A stretch of DNA of 64,000 nt from Kribbella sp. NBC_01245 (GTDB taxonomy: Bacteria; Actinomycetota; Actinomycetes; Propionibacteriales; Kribbellaceae). Below the pieces are notes generated by a model. The model saw nothing but the letters and a program-made list of their open reading frames with translations. It had not been told where the DNA came from and made no database searches. Positions 34,221-42,074 of this stretch are shown piece by piece; the first letter of the stretch is position 1; every line of letters begins with the position of its first letter. The position numbers and the translations under genes are program-made. The stretch lies in contig NZ_CP108487.1 of the NCBI RefSeq assembly GCF_036226525.1, positions 6,510,001 to 6,574,000 of the forward strand, given 5' to 3'.

Positions 34221-35240
34221 ATGCCGATGGATTTGCAAGGAGTCGCGTACGACACGGGCACGGTCTTCATGGATGAGGAAAGCCGCCCGACCTGGAATCG
34301 CCGCCAGCTCCGCCAGGAGCTCGAGGCCATCGACGAGCGCCTGCACGCCAATTGGGTCAGCGTCTTCGGGAGCGAGGTGGAGCGGCTGACCGAGGCCGCC
34401 GACGAGGCGCTGAGTCGTGGCCTGACCGTATCGATCCAGCCGCGCGCGTTCGACCGTCCGCAGGAGTACGCGCTGGAGCACCTCCGGCAGACGGCCTGCG
34501 CCGCCGAGCGATTGCGCAAGCAGCACGATCCCGAGGTCATCCTGGTGGTGGGCTGCGAGTTCATGCTGTTCACGCCGGGCATCGTGCCGGGCGCCGACTT
34601 CTACGAACGCGTCGAGAACCTGAGCAAACCCGATGCCGACTGGCCGGGCATCCATCGTCGATTTGCCACGTACGTCGACAAGGTGGTGAAGGTCGCGCGG
34701 AAGAACTTCGGCGGCCGGATCACGTACGGCGCGGCCGCGGACCTGGAGCCGGTGAACTGGGCGCTGTTCGACATCGTGGGGCTCGACTATTACTCGTACA
34801 ACGAGGACCCGGCTGCCCATACGGCCGAGCTAGCGCCGTTTCGTCAATGGAACCAGCCGATTCTGATCCTCGAGTTCGGGTGTTGCACCTTCACCGGCGC
34901 GGCCGAGAAGGGCGGGATGGGCTGGAACGTCGTCGACTACACGAAGGACCCGCCGGCGATTCCGCCGGGCGTCGAGCGGAACGAGGCGGAGCAGGCCGAG
35001 CACTTGGTCAACATGCTCGGCGTGTTCGAGCGCGAGGCGTGCCTGGGTGCGGCGATGTACTCGTTCATCTCGCCTGATGCGGCCCACTCGCCGACCACCA
35101 AGGCGCACGACTACGACATCGCGTCGTACGCCTTGGTGAAGACGATCCGGAAGGACCACTTCGACCCCCTGTCGCCGTACCGGTGGGAGCCGAAGCAGTC
35201 CTTCCACGCCGTAGCGCGCGAATACGTCAGGCGACGTTGA
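34221..35240 (+). CDS. TIM-barrel glycoside-hydrolase-like protein
   Basis: The ATG at 34221 gives 339 residues; a long in-frame extension upstream is not supported. Features of a TIM-barrel hydrolase are VILVVGCEFMLFTPG with a Glu in the strand-4 position, FGGRITYGAAADLE, FDIVGLDYYSYN, and ILILEFGCCTFTG with a second Glu (residues near 220) in the strand-7 position. This protein type is sometimes labelled abortive-infection protein in actinomycetes without evidence. The substrate is unknown, and there is no signal peptide. It overlaps the aldo/keto reductase fragment by 14 bp. Confidence 0.7.
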   Translation: MPMDLQGVAYDTGTVFMDEESRPTWNRRQLRQELEAIDERLHANWVSVFGSEVERLTEAADEALSRGLTVSIQPRAFDRPQEYALEHLRQTACAAERLRKQHDPEVILVVGCEFMLFTPGIVPGADFYERVENLSKPDADWPGIHRRFATYVDKVVKVARKNFGGRITYGAAADLEPVNWALFDIVGLDYYSYNEDPAAHTAELAPFRQWNQPILILEFGCCTFTGAAEKGGMGWNVVDYTKDPPAIPPGVERNEAEQAEHLVNMLGVFEREACLGAAMYSFISPDAAHSPTTKAHDYDIASYALVKTIRKDHFDPLSPYRWEPKQSFHAVAREYVRRR

Positions 35241-35430
35241 ACGTGTCCGGGTCCGGCCCGGTGCGCTCGCCGCGATCGGGGGTGGCGAGGTCGGTCAGGT
35301 CGGCATCGTCGAGCTCGAAACCGAAGACGTCCAGGTTCTCCGCGATCCGCGAAGGGGTTACGGACTTGGGGATGACGACGTTGCCGAGCTGAAGGTGCCA
35401 GCGCAGCACCACCTGGGCCGGCGTACAACT
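35227..35430 (-). pseudogene. Aldo/keto reductase C-terminal fragment
   Basis: Only about 60 residues remain: QVVLRWHLQLGNVVIPKSVT, then PSRIAENLDVFGFELDDADL, the cofactor-binding end of an aldo/keto reductase of about 280 residues. The catalytic Asp, Tyr, Lys and His region is missing, and upstream the frame runs into unrelated sequence. It is a deletion relic next to an MFS gene. Confidence 0.8.
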
Positions 35431-35467
35431 TCTCGAACGCGCGCCTCGTTCTGGTAGGCGGCGGGTT

Positions 35468-36646
35468 TCAGGCGTGGACGAGGATGGGGGCGGCCGTCTT
35501 CTTGGCGTTGCGGTCGAGTACGCCGGACAGCACGGCCACGGCTAGGCCCGAGGCGGCGAGCGCGGCGCCGACCCAGTTGGGGGCCGTGTACCCAAGGCCA
35601 TGCTCGATGGTCAGACCGCCGAGGTAGGCGCCGATCGCGTTGCCGAGGTTGAACGCGGCGATGTTGGCGGCGGACGCCAGCGCGGGTGCGCCCTTGGCCT
35701 TGTCCATCACGCGCATCTGCAACGGCGCCACGGTGGCGAACCCGGCCGCGCCGAACAACGCGATGGTGATTGCCGCCGGCAACTTCGCGTGCGCGGTGAA
35801 GACGAAGACGGCCAGCACGGTCGCGAGCAGCGCGAGAATGACGTACAGGCTGGGCATCAGCGAGCGGTCGGCCGCCTTGCCGCCGAGGATGTTGCCGACG
35901 ACGAGACCACCGCCGAACAGCACCAGCAGCCAGGTCACCGCGCCGGACGAGAAGCCCGCGACGTCGGTCATCATCGGCGCGATGTAGGTGAAGGACGCGA
36001 ACACCCCGGCGAACCCGAGCGCGGTCATCGCCAGTGCCAGCCAGACCTGCACGTTCTTGAACATGGCCAGCTCGCTGCGCAGCCCGCCGCCCTCGGTGAC
36101 GGTCTGCTTCGGGACCAGCGCGACGATGCCGAGCAGGCCGATCACGCCGAGCGCGGTGACCGCCCAGAAGGTCGAACGCCAGCCGAACTCCTGGCCAAGC
36201 GCGGTACCACCCGGGACGCCGAGCACGTTGGCGATGGTCAGACCGGTGAACATCAACGCGATCGCGCTGGCCTGCTTCGCCTTCGGCACCAGCGATGCCG
36301 CGACGACCGAGCCGACGCCGAAGAACGCGCCGTGCGACAGCGCCGCCACGATCCGGCCCGTCATCAGCACGCCGTACGTCGGAGCGAGCGCGGAGATCAG
36401 GTTGCCGACGATGAACAGGCCCATCAGCGCGATCAGCACGGTCTTGCGGGAGACCTTCGAGCCGATCGCGGTGAGCAGCGGCGCGCCGACGACCACGCCG
36501 AGGGCATAACCGGAGATGAGCAGACCGGCGGACGGAATGCTGACGCCGAAGTCGGTGGCGACCTCGGGTAACAGGCCCATGATGACGAACTCGGTGGTGC
36601 CGATACCGAAGGCACCGATGGCCAGCGCAAGAAGTGCGGCGGGCAT
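35468..36646 (-). CDS. MFS exporter of the DHA1 (AraJ/NepI-like) family
   Basis: The ATG at 36646 gives 392 residues with 12 predicted membrane helices. The first helix has LALAIGAFGIGTTEFVIMGLLPEVA, typical of arabinose-efflux/NepI-like drug exporters, and motif A appears as GSKVSRKTVL after helix 2. It probably exports a sugar, nucleoside or drug. The divergent MarR gene and its likely operators lie 155 bp upstream, so it is probably induced by the exported compound. Confidence 0.9.
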   Translation of the reverse strand: MPAALLALAIGAFGIGTTEFVIMGLLPEVATDFGVSIPSAGLLISGYALGVVVGAPLLTAIGSKVSRKTVLIALMGLFIVGNLISALAPTYGVLMTGRIVAALSHGAFFGVGSVVAASLVPKAKQASAIALMFTGLTIANVLGVPGGTALGQEFGWRSTFWAVTALGVIGLLGIVALVPKQTVTEGGGLRSELAMFKNVQVWLALAMTALGFAGVFASFTYIAPMMTDVAGFSSGAVTWLLVLFGGGLVVGNILGGKAADRSLMPSLYVILALLATVLAVFVFTAHAKLPAAITIALFGAAGFATVAPLQMRVMDKAKGAPALASAANIAAFNLGNAIGAYLGGLTIEHGLGYTAPNWVGAALAASGLAVAVLSGVLDRNAKKTAAPILVHA

Positions 36647-36700
36647 GACTGGATTTCTCCTCGACTGTAGTCTAGTGACTGTTACCGGCGTCCGCGATAG

Positions 36701-36745
36701 TTGCACACGCGGACTATTGCACGAGCGCTATGCTGCCTCATGCAA
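36701..36745. promoter_or_regulatory. Candidate MarR operators
   Basis: Three copies of a TTGCAY box occur in the divergent gap: TTGCACACGCG (36701-36711), TTGCACGAGCG (36717-36727), and the minus-strand TTGCATGAGGC (36735-36745). The spacing of the first two is 16 bp. They lie 55-100 bp from each start. Confidence 0.5.
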
Positions 36746-36801
36746 CGGTATGAATCAAGTCGTGCCCGTTTTCCTGGTGGCTACGGGCTGGAGGAGGAGC
36801 T

Positions 36802-37251
36802 GTGGGAGTCGCGGACGACGCCGTAGAGGCGCGGGCGCAGGGGTGGCGCACACTGGCCGCCCTGCATGCCCGGATCGAGGATGAGCTCGAGCGGGCGCTA
36901 CAGCGCCAGCACGGGATCTCTGTGAGTGAGTACAGCGTTCTGGATGTTCTGGCGCGTCAGGACGACTACCACCTGCGGATGAACCAGCTGTCCAACGCGG
37001 TGGTCCTGAGCCAGTCGGCCACTACCAGGCTTGTGAACCGCTTGGAGGATCGTGGGCTGCTGTCGCGCTACCTGTGCGCCACGGACCGCCGCGGTATCTA
37101 CACCGAGGTGACGCCGGCTGGGCGCGAGCTACTGGCCGAGGCGCGGCCCACGCACGACGGCGTCCTGTCCGAAGCACTGGAGAAGGCCTCGGAGTTGCCA
37201 GAGCTCGCGCCGCTGGTTGACGCCCTCGCCCGTCTAGCCTTACCTGCATGA
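36802..37251 (+). CDS. MarR-family regulator
   Basis: This 149-residue protein has a MarR winged helix: LRMNQLSNAVVLSQSATTRLVNRLEDRGLLSR is the recognition part and CATDRRGIYTEVTPAG the wing. It likely represses the divergent exporter and itself. The stop overlaps the ATG of the epimerase gene by 4 nt, coupling the two. Confidence 0.9.
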   Translation: MGVADDAVEARAQGWRTLAALHARIEDELERALQRQHGISVSEYSVLDVLARQDDYHLRMNQLSNAVVLSQSATTRLVNRLEDRGLLSRYLCATDRRGIYTEVTPAGRELLAEARPTHDGVLSEALEKASELPELAPLVDALARLALPA

Positions 37252-38195
37252 AGCTTCTCCTCCTCGGTGGTACGTCATTTGTCGGTCGGGCCATCGCGGA
37301 GGAGGCACTGCGCTCGTCTGTCGACCTGACGATCTTCAGTCGTGGCGTGACGGGTAACGAGTTGTTCCCGTCAGTGCCGCGGCTGGTCGGGGATCGGGCG
37401 ACTGGGGACTACTCGGCGCTCCGCGACGGCGGCTCTTGGGATGCCGTAGTCGACGTAAGCGGGTATGTGCCGCGGCAGGTTGGTCAGACTCTCGACGCCC
37501 TTGGTGATCGTTTCGGGCGGTATGTCTTCATTTCCAGTCATGCGGTCTACGAGCGTTCCGGGGCCGTGGCGGGTGACGACGAGGATGCTGCGTTGCGTCC
37601 GGCCGTTCGGGATACCGAGGAGCTTGTCGAAGAGACGTACGGCCCGCTGAAGGTCGCCTGTGAGCAGGATCTGCGGACCGCATTGGGTGATCGCGTCACG
37701 ATCGTCCGGCCGTGCAAGGTCGCTGGGCCACATGACACCTCGGACTCCTTCACCTATTGGGCGCGACGTGCCGCTCGGGGTGGTCGGGTAGTGCTGCCGG
37801 GTCATCCCGAACAGCCTGTCGCGCTGGTCGACTCGCGGGATTTGGCTGGTTTGACCGTGCGGCTGGTGCTCGACGATCGCGCGGGTGCCTTCAACGCGGT
37901 TGGTGAGTCGACCACCCTGGGCGAGCTGATCCACCTCTGCGCGGACGTTGCCGGCTCTTCGGTTGAGGTCGTCCCGGTGCCGGAGGGGTCCGGTGGCCCG
38001 TTCTTCCCACTGGTCCGCGCCCGCGAAATCTGGCCGGGCCTCCAACGCAGCACCGCCCGCGCCGTCGCCGCCGGCCTACCCCGCACGCCTTTGGCCCAGA
38101 CCGCCGCAGACGTCCTCGCCTGGGACCGCGCCCGCGGCCTCCCACCACTGACCACCGGCTTCACGCTTGCCGAAGAAGCCGCTCTACTCGCCTAA
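37248..38195 (+). CDS. NAD-dependent epimerase/dehydratase
   Basis: This 315-residue extended short-chain dehydrogenase begins with KLLLLGGTSFVGRAIAEEA, the Rossmann G-x-x-x-F-V-G motif. The usual catalytic Tyr-x-x-x-Lys appears altered, with YGPLKVACEQ giving Tyr and Lys in the right spacing. Such proteins act on sugars or reduce small carbonyls. It lies 8 bp before the first long hairpin repeat. The substrate is unknown. Confidence 0.85.
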   Translation: MKLLLLGGTSFVGRAIAEEALRSSVDLTIFSRGVTGNELFPSVPRLVGDRATGDYSALRDGGSWDAVVDVSGYVPRQVGQTLDALGDRFGRYVFISSHAVYERSGAVAGDDEDAALRPAVRDTEELVEETYGPLKVACEQDLRTALGDRVTIVRPCKVAGPHDTSDSFTYWARRAARGGRVVLPGHPEQPVALVDSRDLAGLTVRLVLDDRAGAFNAVGESTTLGELIHLCADVAGSSVEVVPVPEGSGGPFFPLVRAREIWPGLQRSTARAVAAGLPRTPLAQTAADVLAWDRARGLPPLTTGFTLAEEAALLA

Positions 38196-38202
38196 CCGCG
38201 TT

Positions 38203-38292
38203 TGCATTCATTCGTCGGAATCCGCCCTCTCATGCCCGCGTACCTGTACTGCTCGGCGGACCGTAGAGGGCGGATTCCGACGAATGAATGCA
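38203..38292. repeat. Long perfect hairpin R1 (28-bp stem)
   Basis: The arms 38203-38230 and 38265-38292 are exact complements, with a 34-nt loop. The arm core is TCGTCGGAATCCGCCCTC. It sits 8 bp after a stop codon and 55 bp before the next gene. It may act as a terminator, but its arms recur at 63.7 kb with a different loop. Confidence 0.95.
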
Positions 38293-38347
38293 TAGGTATG
38301 TGGGAGGCTCGCGGCAGGACCGGGATCGTGGAATGAGGAGGCGGTTG

Positions 38348-38929
38348 GTGGCTGGGCAGGGTGCGGGGCGGGTGTTGGCGGCGAATCTTCGGGCTCGGCG
38401 GGAGGAGCAGGGGATCTCGTTGTCCGAGTTGGCGCGACGGTCCGGGATCGCCAAAGGGACCTTGTCGCAGCTCGAGTCCGGTACGGGCAATCCGACCATC
38501 GAGACCGTGTTCAGTTTGTCGAACGCACTCGGAGTAGCGGTGTCATCGCTGCTGAGTGAGGTTGCCGCCGCCGATGTGGTGGTGGTGCGGTCGGACGAGG
38601 TCGACGTGCTGAGCGGGGACGCGGTGGATCTGCGGATGCTGCGGCGGATCGAGGCGGCGGGCAGTTTGTGTGAGATGTACGACCAACGGGTGCGGCCCGG
38701 CAAGGTCCAGCACTCGGCCGGCCATCCCGGGATCGAGCACACCGTGGTCGTTTCCGGCCGGCTACGGATCACCTCGGGCGGTGCCGGTCACGAGGTGGGG
38801 CCGGGGGATTACGTCTCGCTGGTGGCGAGTGAGCCGCATTCCTATGAAGCGCTCGACGGCCCGGTGCTGTCGGTGCTGCTGCTGGAGTATCCGCCGGACG
38901 TGCGCGGTCCCGTCGTCCTGCCCCATTGA
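38348..38929 (+). CDS. XRE-cupin transcriptional regulator of the hydroxyproline genes
   Basis: The GTG at 38348 has GAGGAGG 6 nt upstream and gives 193 residues; an ATG 15 nt earlier overlaps that ribosome site. A Cro/C1 helix-turn-helix (ANLRARREEQGISLSELARR, then IAKGTLSQLESGTGNPTIET) is followed by a cupin ligand domain (about residues 105-185) with EHTVVVSGRLRI and GPGDYVSLVA. It is 71 bp upstream of the hydroxyproline operon, with a perfect inverted repeat in that gap, and is probably its regulator. Confidence 0.88.
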   Translation: MAGQGAGRVLAANLRARREEQGISLSELARRSGIAKGTLSQLESGTGNPTIETVFSLSNALGVAVSSLLSEVAAADVVVVRSDEVDVLSGDAVDLRMLRRIEAAGSLCEMYDQRVRPGKVQHSAGHPGIEHTVVVSGRLRITSGGAGHEVGPGDYVSLVASEPHSYEALDGPVLSVLLLEYPPDVRGPVVLPH

Positions 38930-38958
38930 CCTGATCGGTTCTGCCGCCTAGTCTCGAT

Positions 38959-38980
38959 ATCGTTCAGTTTAATGAACGAT
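38959..38980. promoter_or_regulatory. Candidate operator of the XRE-cupin regulator
   Basis: ATCGTTCA (38959-38966) and TGAACGAT (38973-38980) form an 8-bp perfect palindrome around GTTTAA, 20 bp before the operon start. The TTCA-N-TTAATGAA centre is a common shape for XRE-cupin sites. Confidence 0.6.
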
Positions 38981-39000
38981 GTCTTCTTGAGGAGGTGCGC

Positions 39001-40143
39001 GTGCCGGACGTCGTCGTGGTCGGTGCGGGCATCATCGGCGCCGCCTGTGCGGAGGCGCTCACGGCTGCCGGTTTGAGCGTCCTGGTCCTGGATCGAGGGG
39101 CTCCGACCTCTGGAACCACTGCAGCCGGTGAGGGCAACGTCCTGGTCTCTGACAAAGAGCCAGGGCCTGAGCTGGATCTAGCTGTCGCTTCCCGTCAGGA
39201 GTGGCCGATCGTCCTTGAGCGCTTGCAGGCGGACGTGGAGTGGGAGCCCAAGGGTGGTCTCGTAGTCGCTACTACTTCCCTCGAGCCCTTGCAGGAGTTC
39301 GCGGGGGCCCAGCGCGCTGCAGGCGTTGAGGCCGTCCCTGTCACCTCTGCCGAGGCGCTCGAGTTGGAGCCGCTCCTAACGCCTCGCGTAACAGGAGGCG
39401 TCTACTACCCGCAGGACGCACAACTCCAACCAGTGCTCGCCGCAACCGCCTTGCTAGCCGCCGTACGTGCTCGTGGCGGAGAGGTCCGAGGCGGAGTCAC
39501 CGCAACCGGCGTACGCCGAGCAGGGATGCGCGTAGTCGGCGTAGAGACTTCAGCCGGGTACATCCCTTGCGAGACCGTGGTGAACGCCTGCGGCCCGTGG
39601 TCCGGGTCGTTCGCCTCAGCAGCCGGTACGCCGGTCGAGGTGCTGCCGCGCCGGGGGATGATCCTCGTAACGGCCCCATTGCCGGAGTGCGTTCGGCACA
39701 AGGTGTACGACGCGGACTACGTCGGCGCCGTCGGTAGTGGCGACGCGGACCTACAGACGTCCACCGTGGTCGAGTCGACGCGAGGCGGCACGATCCTGAT
39801 CGGGTCCAGTCGCGAGCGCATCGGGTTCGACGCGACGATCCGCGTGCGCGTGCTGCGTGACCTGGCGGCGAAGGCGGTCGGCCTGTTCCCGTTCCTGGCG
39901 GAGGTGCCGGTGATGCGCGCGTACGGCGGCTTCCGCCCGTACGCGCCCGACCACCTCCCGGTCATCGGGCCCGACCCGCGCCTGGACGGCCTTTGGCACG
40001 CGACCGGCCACGAAGGCGCGGGCATCGGCCTCGCCGCCTCGACCGGTCGGCTCCTCACCGAACTCCTCACTGGCGAGGCGCCGCACATCGACGAGAAGCC
40101 TTTCCGCGTGGATCGCGCGGCCGTGATCGGAGCAGCGTCATGA
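39001..40143 (+). CDS. D-hydroxyproline dehydrogenase beta subunit (DadA-like FAD oxidase)
   Basis: The GTG at 39001 follows GAGGAGG by 5 nt and gives 380 residues. The FAD-binding start is DVVVVGAGIIGAACAEAL, and the C terminus has HATGHEGAGIGLAASTGRLL, the D-amino-acid/sarcosine oxidase pattern. In type II (heteromeric) hydroxyproline dehydrogenase the beta subunit oxidises cis-4-hydroxy-D-proline to pyrroline-4-hydroxy-2-carboxylate, which fits the following genes. The stop overlaps the next ATG. A role on other D-amino acids is possible. Confidence 0.85.
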   Translation: MPDVVVVGAGIIGAACAEALTAAGLSVLVLDRGAPTSGTTAAGEGNVLVSDKEPGPELDLAVASRQEWPIVLERLQADVEWEPKGGLVVATTSLEPLQEFAGAQRAAGVEAVPVTSAEALELEPLLTPRVTGGVYYPQDAQLQPVLAATALLAAVRARGGEVRGGVTATGVRRAGMRVVGVETSAGYIPCETVVNACGPWSGSFASAAGTPVEVLPRRGMILVTAPLPECVRHKVYDADYVGAVGSGDADLQTSTVVESTRGGTILIGSSRERIGFDATIRVRVLRDLAAKAVGLFPFLAEVPVMRAYGGFRPYAPDHLPVIGPDPRLDGLWHATGHEGAGIGLAASTGRLLTELLTGEAPHIDEKPFRVDRAAVIGAAS

Positions 40144-42074
40144 GCCCGTTCCGCGTACCTGCTGAGGATGACCCGACGCGCCCGCGCGCGGCCGGCGACC
40201 TGCGCGTCACGGTCGATGGCGAGCCGCTGACCGCCGTACCCGGTCAGACCATCGCGGCGGCGTTGATGGCGTCGGGCCGGGACTCCTGGCGGCGTACGCG
40301 CTTCGGCGATCGCCCGCGCGGCGTCTTCTGTGGCATTGGCGCCTGCTTCGACTGCCTGGTCACCGTCAACGACGTCCCCGACACTCGCGCCTGCCAACGC
40401 ACTATCGCCGCGGGCGACACCATCACCACCGACACCCACGCCTTGCATTCATCGGTCCGAATCCGCCCCTCCGACCCTGCCCCGGGTATCCGTCAACCGA
40501 CGGGGAGGGGCGGATTCGGACCGATGAATGCCATTTCAGGACACGTGGTCGTGGTGGGAGCGGGGCCTGCGGGTATCGCGGCCGCGCTCGCAGCGGCGGA
40601 CGCCGGCGTGCCGGTGCTCCTGGTCGACGCGGGACCGGCGGTGGGCGGGCAGTACCACCGTCAGCTCCCCGACGACTTCCGAGCCGAACGCCCCGAGGCG
40701 ATTCAGCATGGTTGGTCGTCCTTCACCCGCCAGCGCGAGCGGATCCAGCAGCACGACCTCATCACCCACCTCGCCGACACCTCGGTCTGGGCCATCGAGC
40801 CGGTCGAAACGGGCCAGCGGCTTCACCTCCAGACCGGTCCGGCCGACGCGTCCGGGCGTGAGTTGACGGTGGTGGAGACGTCTGCGTTGGTGCTCGCCAC
40901 CGGTGCCTATGATCGCGCTTTGCCCTTCCCTGGTTGGGATCTGCCCGGCGTCTATACCGCTGGTGCCGCCCAGGCGTTGGCGAAGGGGCAACGTGTTGCC
41001 GTGGGCAAGCGAGTGCTTCTCGCCGGGACTGGGCCGTTCCTGCTGCCGGTCGCCGAGTCGCTGCTGGGTGTTGGTGCGCGTCCGGTCGCGTTGCTGGAGG
41101 CGAACTCGCTCGCGACTGTCACGCGGGGGTGGTTACGGAACCCATTAGTTGCCCGAGGCAAGTTGGGCGAGGGCGCGCGGTATGCGGCCATGCTCGCGCG
41201 GCACCGGATTCCAGTTCACCATGGGCAGACCGTCGTCGCCGCGCACGGGACCGATCGCGTCGAGGCCGTCACCGTGGCCCGGCTCGACTCGGAGTGGCAG
41301 GTCGTCCCCGGAAGTGAGCGGCGGGTCGAGGTGGATGCGGTGTGCGTCGGTTTCGGGTTCACGCCGAATCTGGAACTCGCCGTCACCGCGGGCTGTGCGC
41401 TCGACCCGTTCGTGGTGGTCGACGATGACCAGTGCACCTCGATCCCTGGCGTATTCGCGGCCGGGGAGATCACGGGCATCGCCGGAGCTGTCCCTTCAGC
41501 TGCGGAAGGCCGCGTTGCCGGCGCTGGTGCGGCAAGCTCGGTGCTGGCGGCGCGTGGTCACAAGGGCCCGATGAACGCCGACACGCCGCGTCACAAGGGC
41601 CCGATGATCGGAGACACACCGGGTCAGAAGGGACCGATGAACGGCGACGCGCCGCGTCACGAGGGGCCGATGAGCGCCGAGACGTCGAGGGCGCGGGCGG
41701 GCGACCGGAAGGCTGTTGCTCGGGGCAAGCGGTTTGGCGAGGCGTTGGCGAAGGCTTATCCCGTTAGGGATGGCTGGAAGAGTTGGTTGCGGGATGACAC
41801 GCTGGTTTGCCGGTGTGAGGAGGTGACTTGCGCGACGGTGCGGGCTGCCGATGCGGAAGGGCTTCGTGCGATCAAGCTCACCACTCGCGCGGGGCTCGGG
41901 CTTTGCCAGGGGCGCGTTTGTGCCCGCACGATCAACGCGCTCGCCACCAGTCTCGACTCCGACGACCTCGGCGCGAGTCGCCCCATCGTCGTACCCGTGC
42001 GGCTTGGCGATCTCGCCATCGCACCCCTAGAACCCCAAGAACCCGTACTAAAGAACAACCTGGAGGATCAGTGA
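40140..42074 (+). CDS. Fused gamma-alpha subunit of hydroxyproline dehydrogenase
   Basis: The ATG at 40140 gives 644 residues. Residues of about 15-100 are a 2Fe-2S domain with Cys in VFCGIGACFDCLVTV and TRACQRT, equal to the separate gamma subunit (HcnA-like) of other bacteria. Residues 132-470 are a pyridine-nucleotide/FAD domain starting VVVVGAGPAGIAAA. Residues 540-610 are a BFD-type 2Fe-2S domain with CRCEEVTC and GLGLCQGRVC. The two linkers are unusual: residues 102-131 are encoded by long hairpin R2, and about 473-516 by a 33-bp tandem repeat. It passes electrons from the beta subunit. Confidence 0.88.
   Translation: MSPFRVPAEDDPTRPRAAGDLRVTVDGEPLTAVPGQTIAAALMASGRDSWRRTRFGDRPRGVFCGIGACFDCLVTVNDVPDTRACQRTIAAGDTITTDTHALHSSVRIRPSDPAPGIRQPTGRGGFGPMNAISGHVVVVGAGPAGIAAALAAADAGVPVLLVDAGPAVGGQYHRQLPDDFRAERPEAIQHGWSSFTRQRERIQQHDLITHLADTSVWAIEPVETGQRLHLQTGPADASGRELTVVETSALVLATGAYDRALPFPGWDLPGVYTAGAAQALAKGQRVAVGKRVLLAGTGPFLLPVAESLLGVGARPVALLEANSLATVTRGWLRNPLVARGKLGEGARYAAMLARHRIPVHHGQTVVAAHGTDRVEAVTVARLDSEWQVVPGSERRVEVDAVCVGFGFTPNLELAVTAGCALDPFVVVDDDQCTSIPGVFAAGEITGIAGAVPSAAEGRVAGAGAASSVLAARGHKGPMNADTPRHKGPMIGDTPGQKGPMNGDAPRHEGPMSAETSRARAGDRKAVARGKRFGEALAKAYPVRDGWKSWLRDDTLVCRCEEVTCATVRAADAEGLRAIKLTTRAGLGLCQGRVCARTINALATSLDSDDLGASRPIVVPVRLGDLAIAPLEPQEPVLKNNLEDQ
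40445..40531. repeat. Long perfect hairpin R2 inside a coding region (28-bp stem)
   Basis: The arms 40445-40472 and 40504-40531 are exact complements around a 31-nt loop. The core CCGAATCCGCCCCTCC resembles that of R1 and R4. It lies at the boundary between gamma and alpha domains and keeps the reading frame open. Confidence 0.95.
41557..41688 (+). repeat. 33-bp tandem repeat, four units, inside a coding region
   Basis: Units start at 41557, 41590, 41623 and 41656, each beginning GTCACAAG or a near match. They encode 11-residue units of the form HKGPMNADTPR. The same 33-bp repeat occurs outside genes at 63581-63630. Confidence 0.92.

Noticed and set aside
34221..35240. Abortive-infection (phage defence) function for the TIM-barrel protein
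   Set aside because: I recall this label on similar proteins, but the sequence shows hydrolase-like barrel features only and no defence genes are nearby.
38203..38292. Hairpin R1 as a simple intrinsic terminator
   Set aside because: A terminator would not need a 28-bp perfect stem, there is no T-run, and the same arms occur at 63.7 kb before a gene and at 40.4 kb inside one. A terminator effect is still possible.
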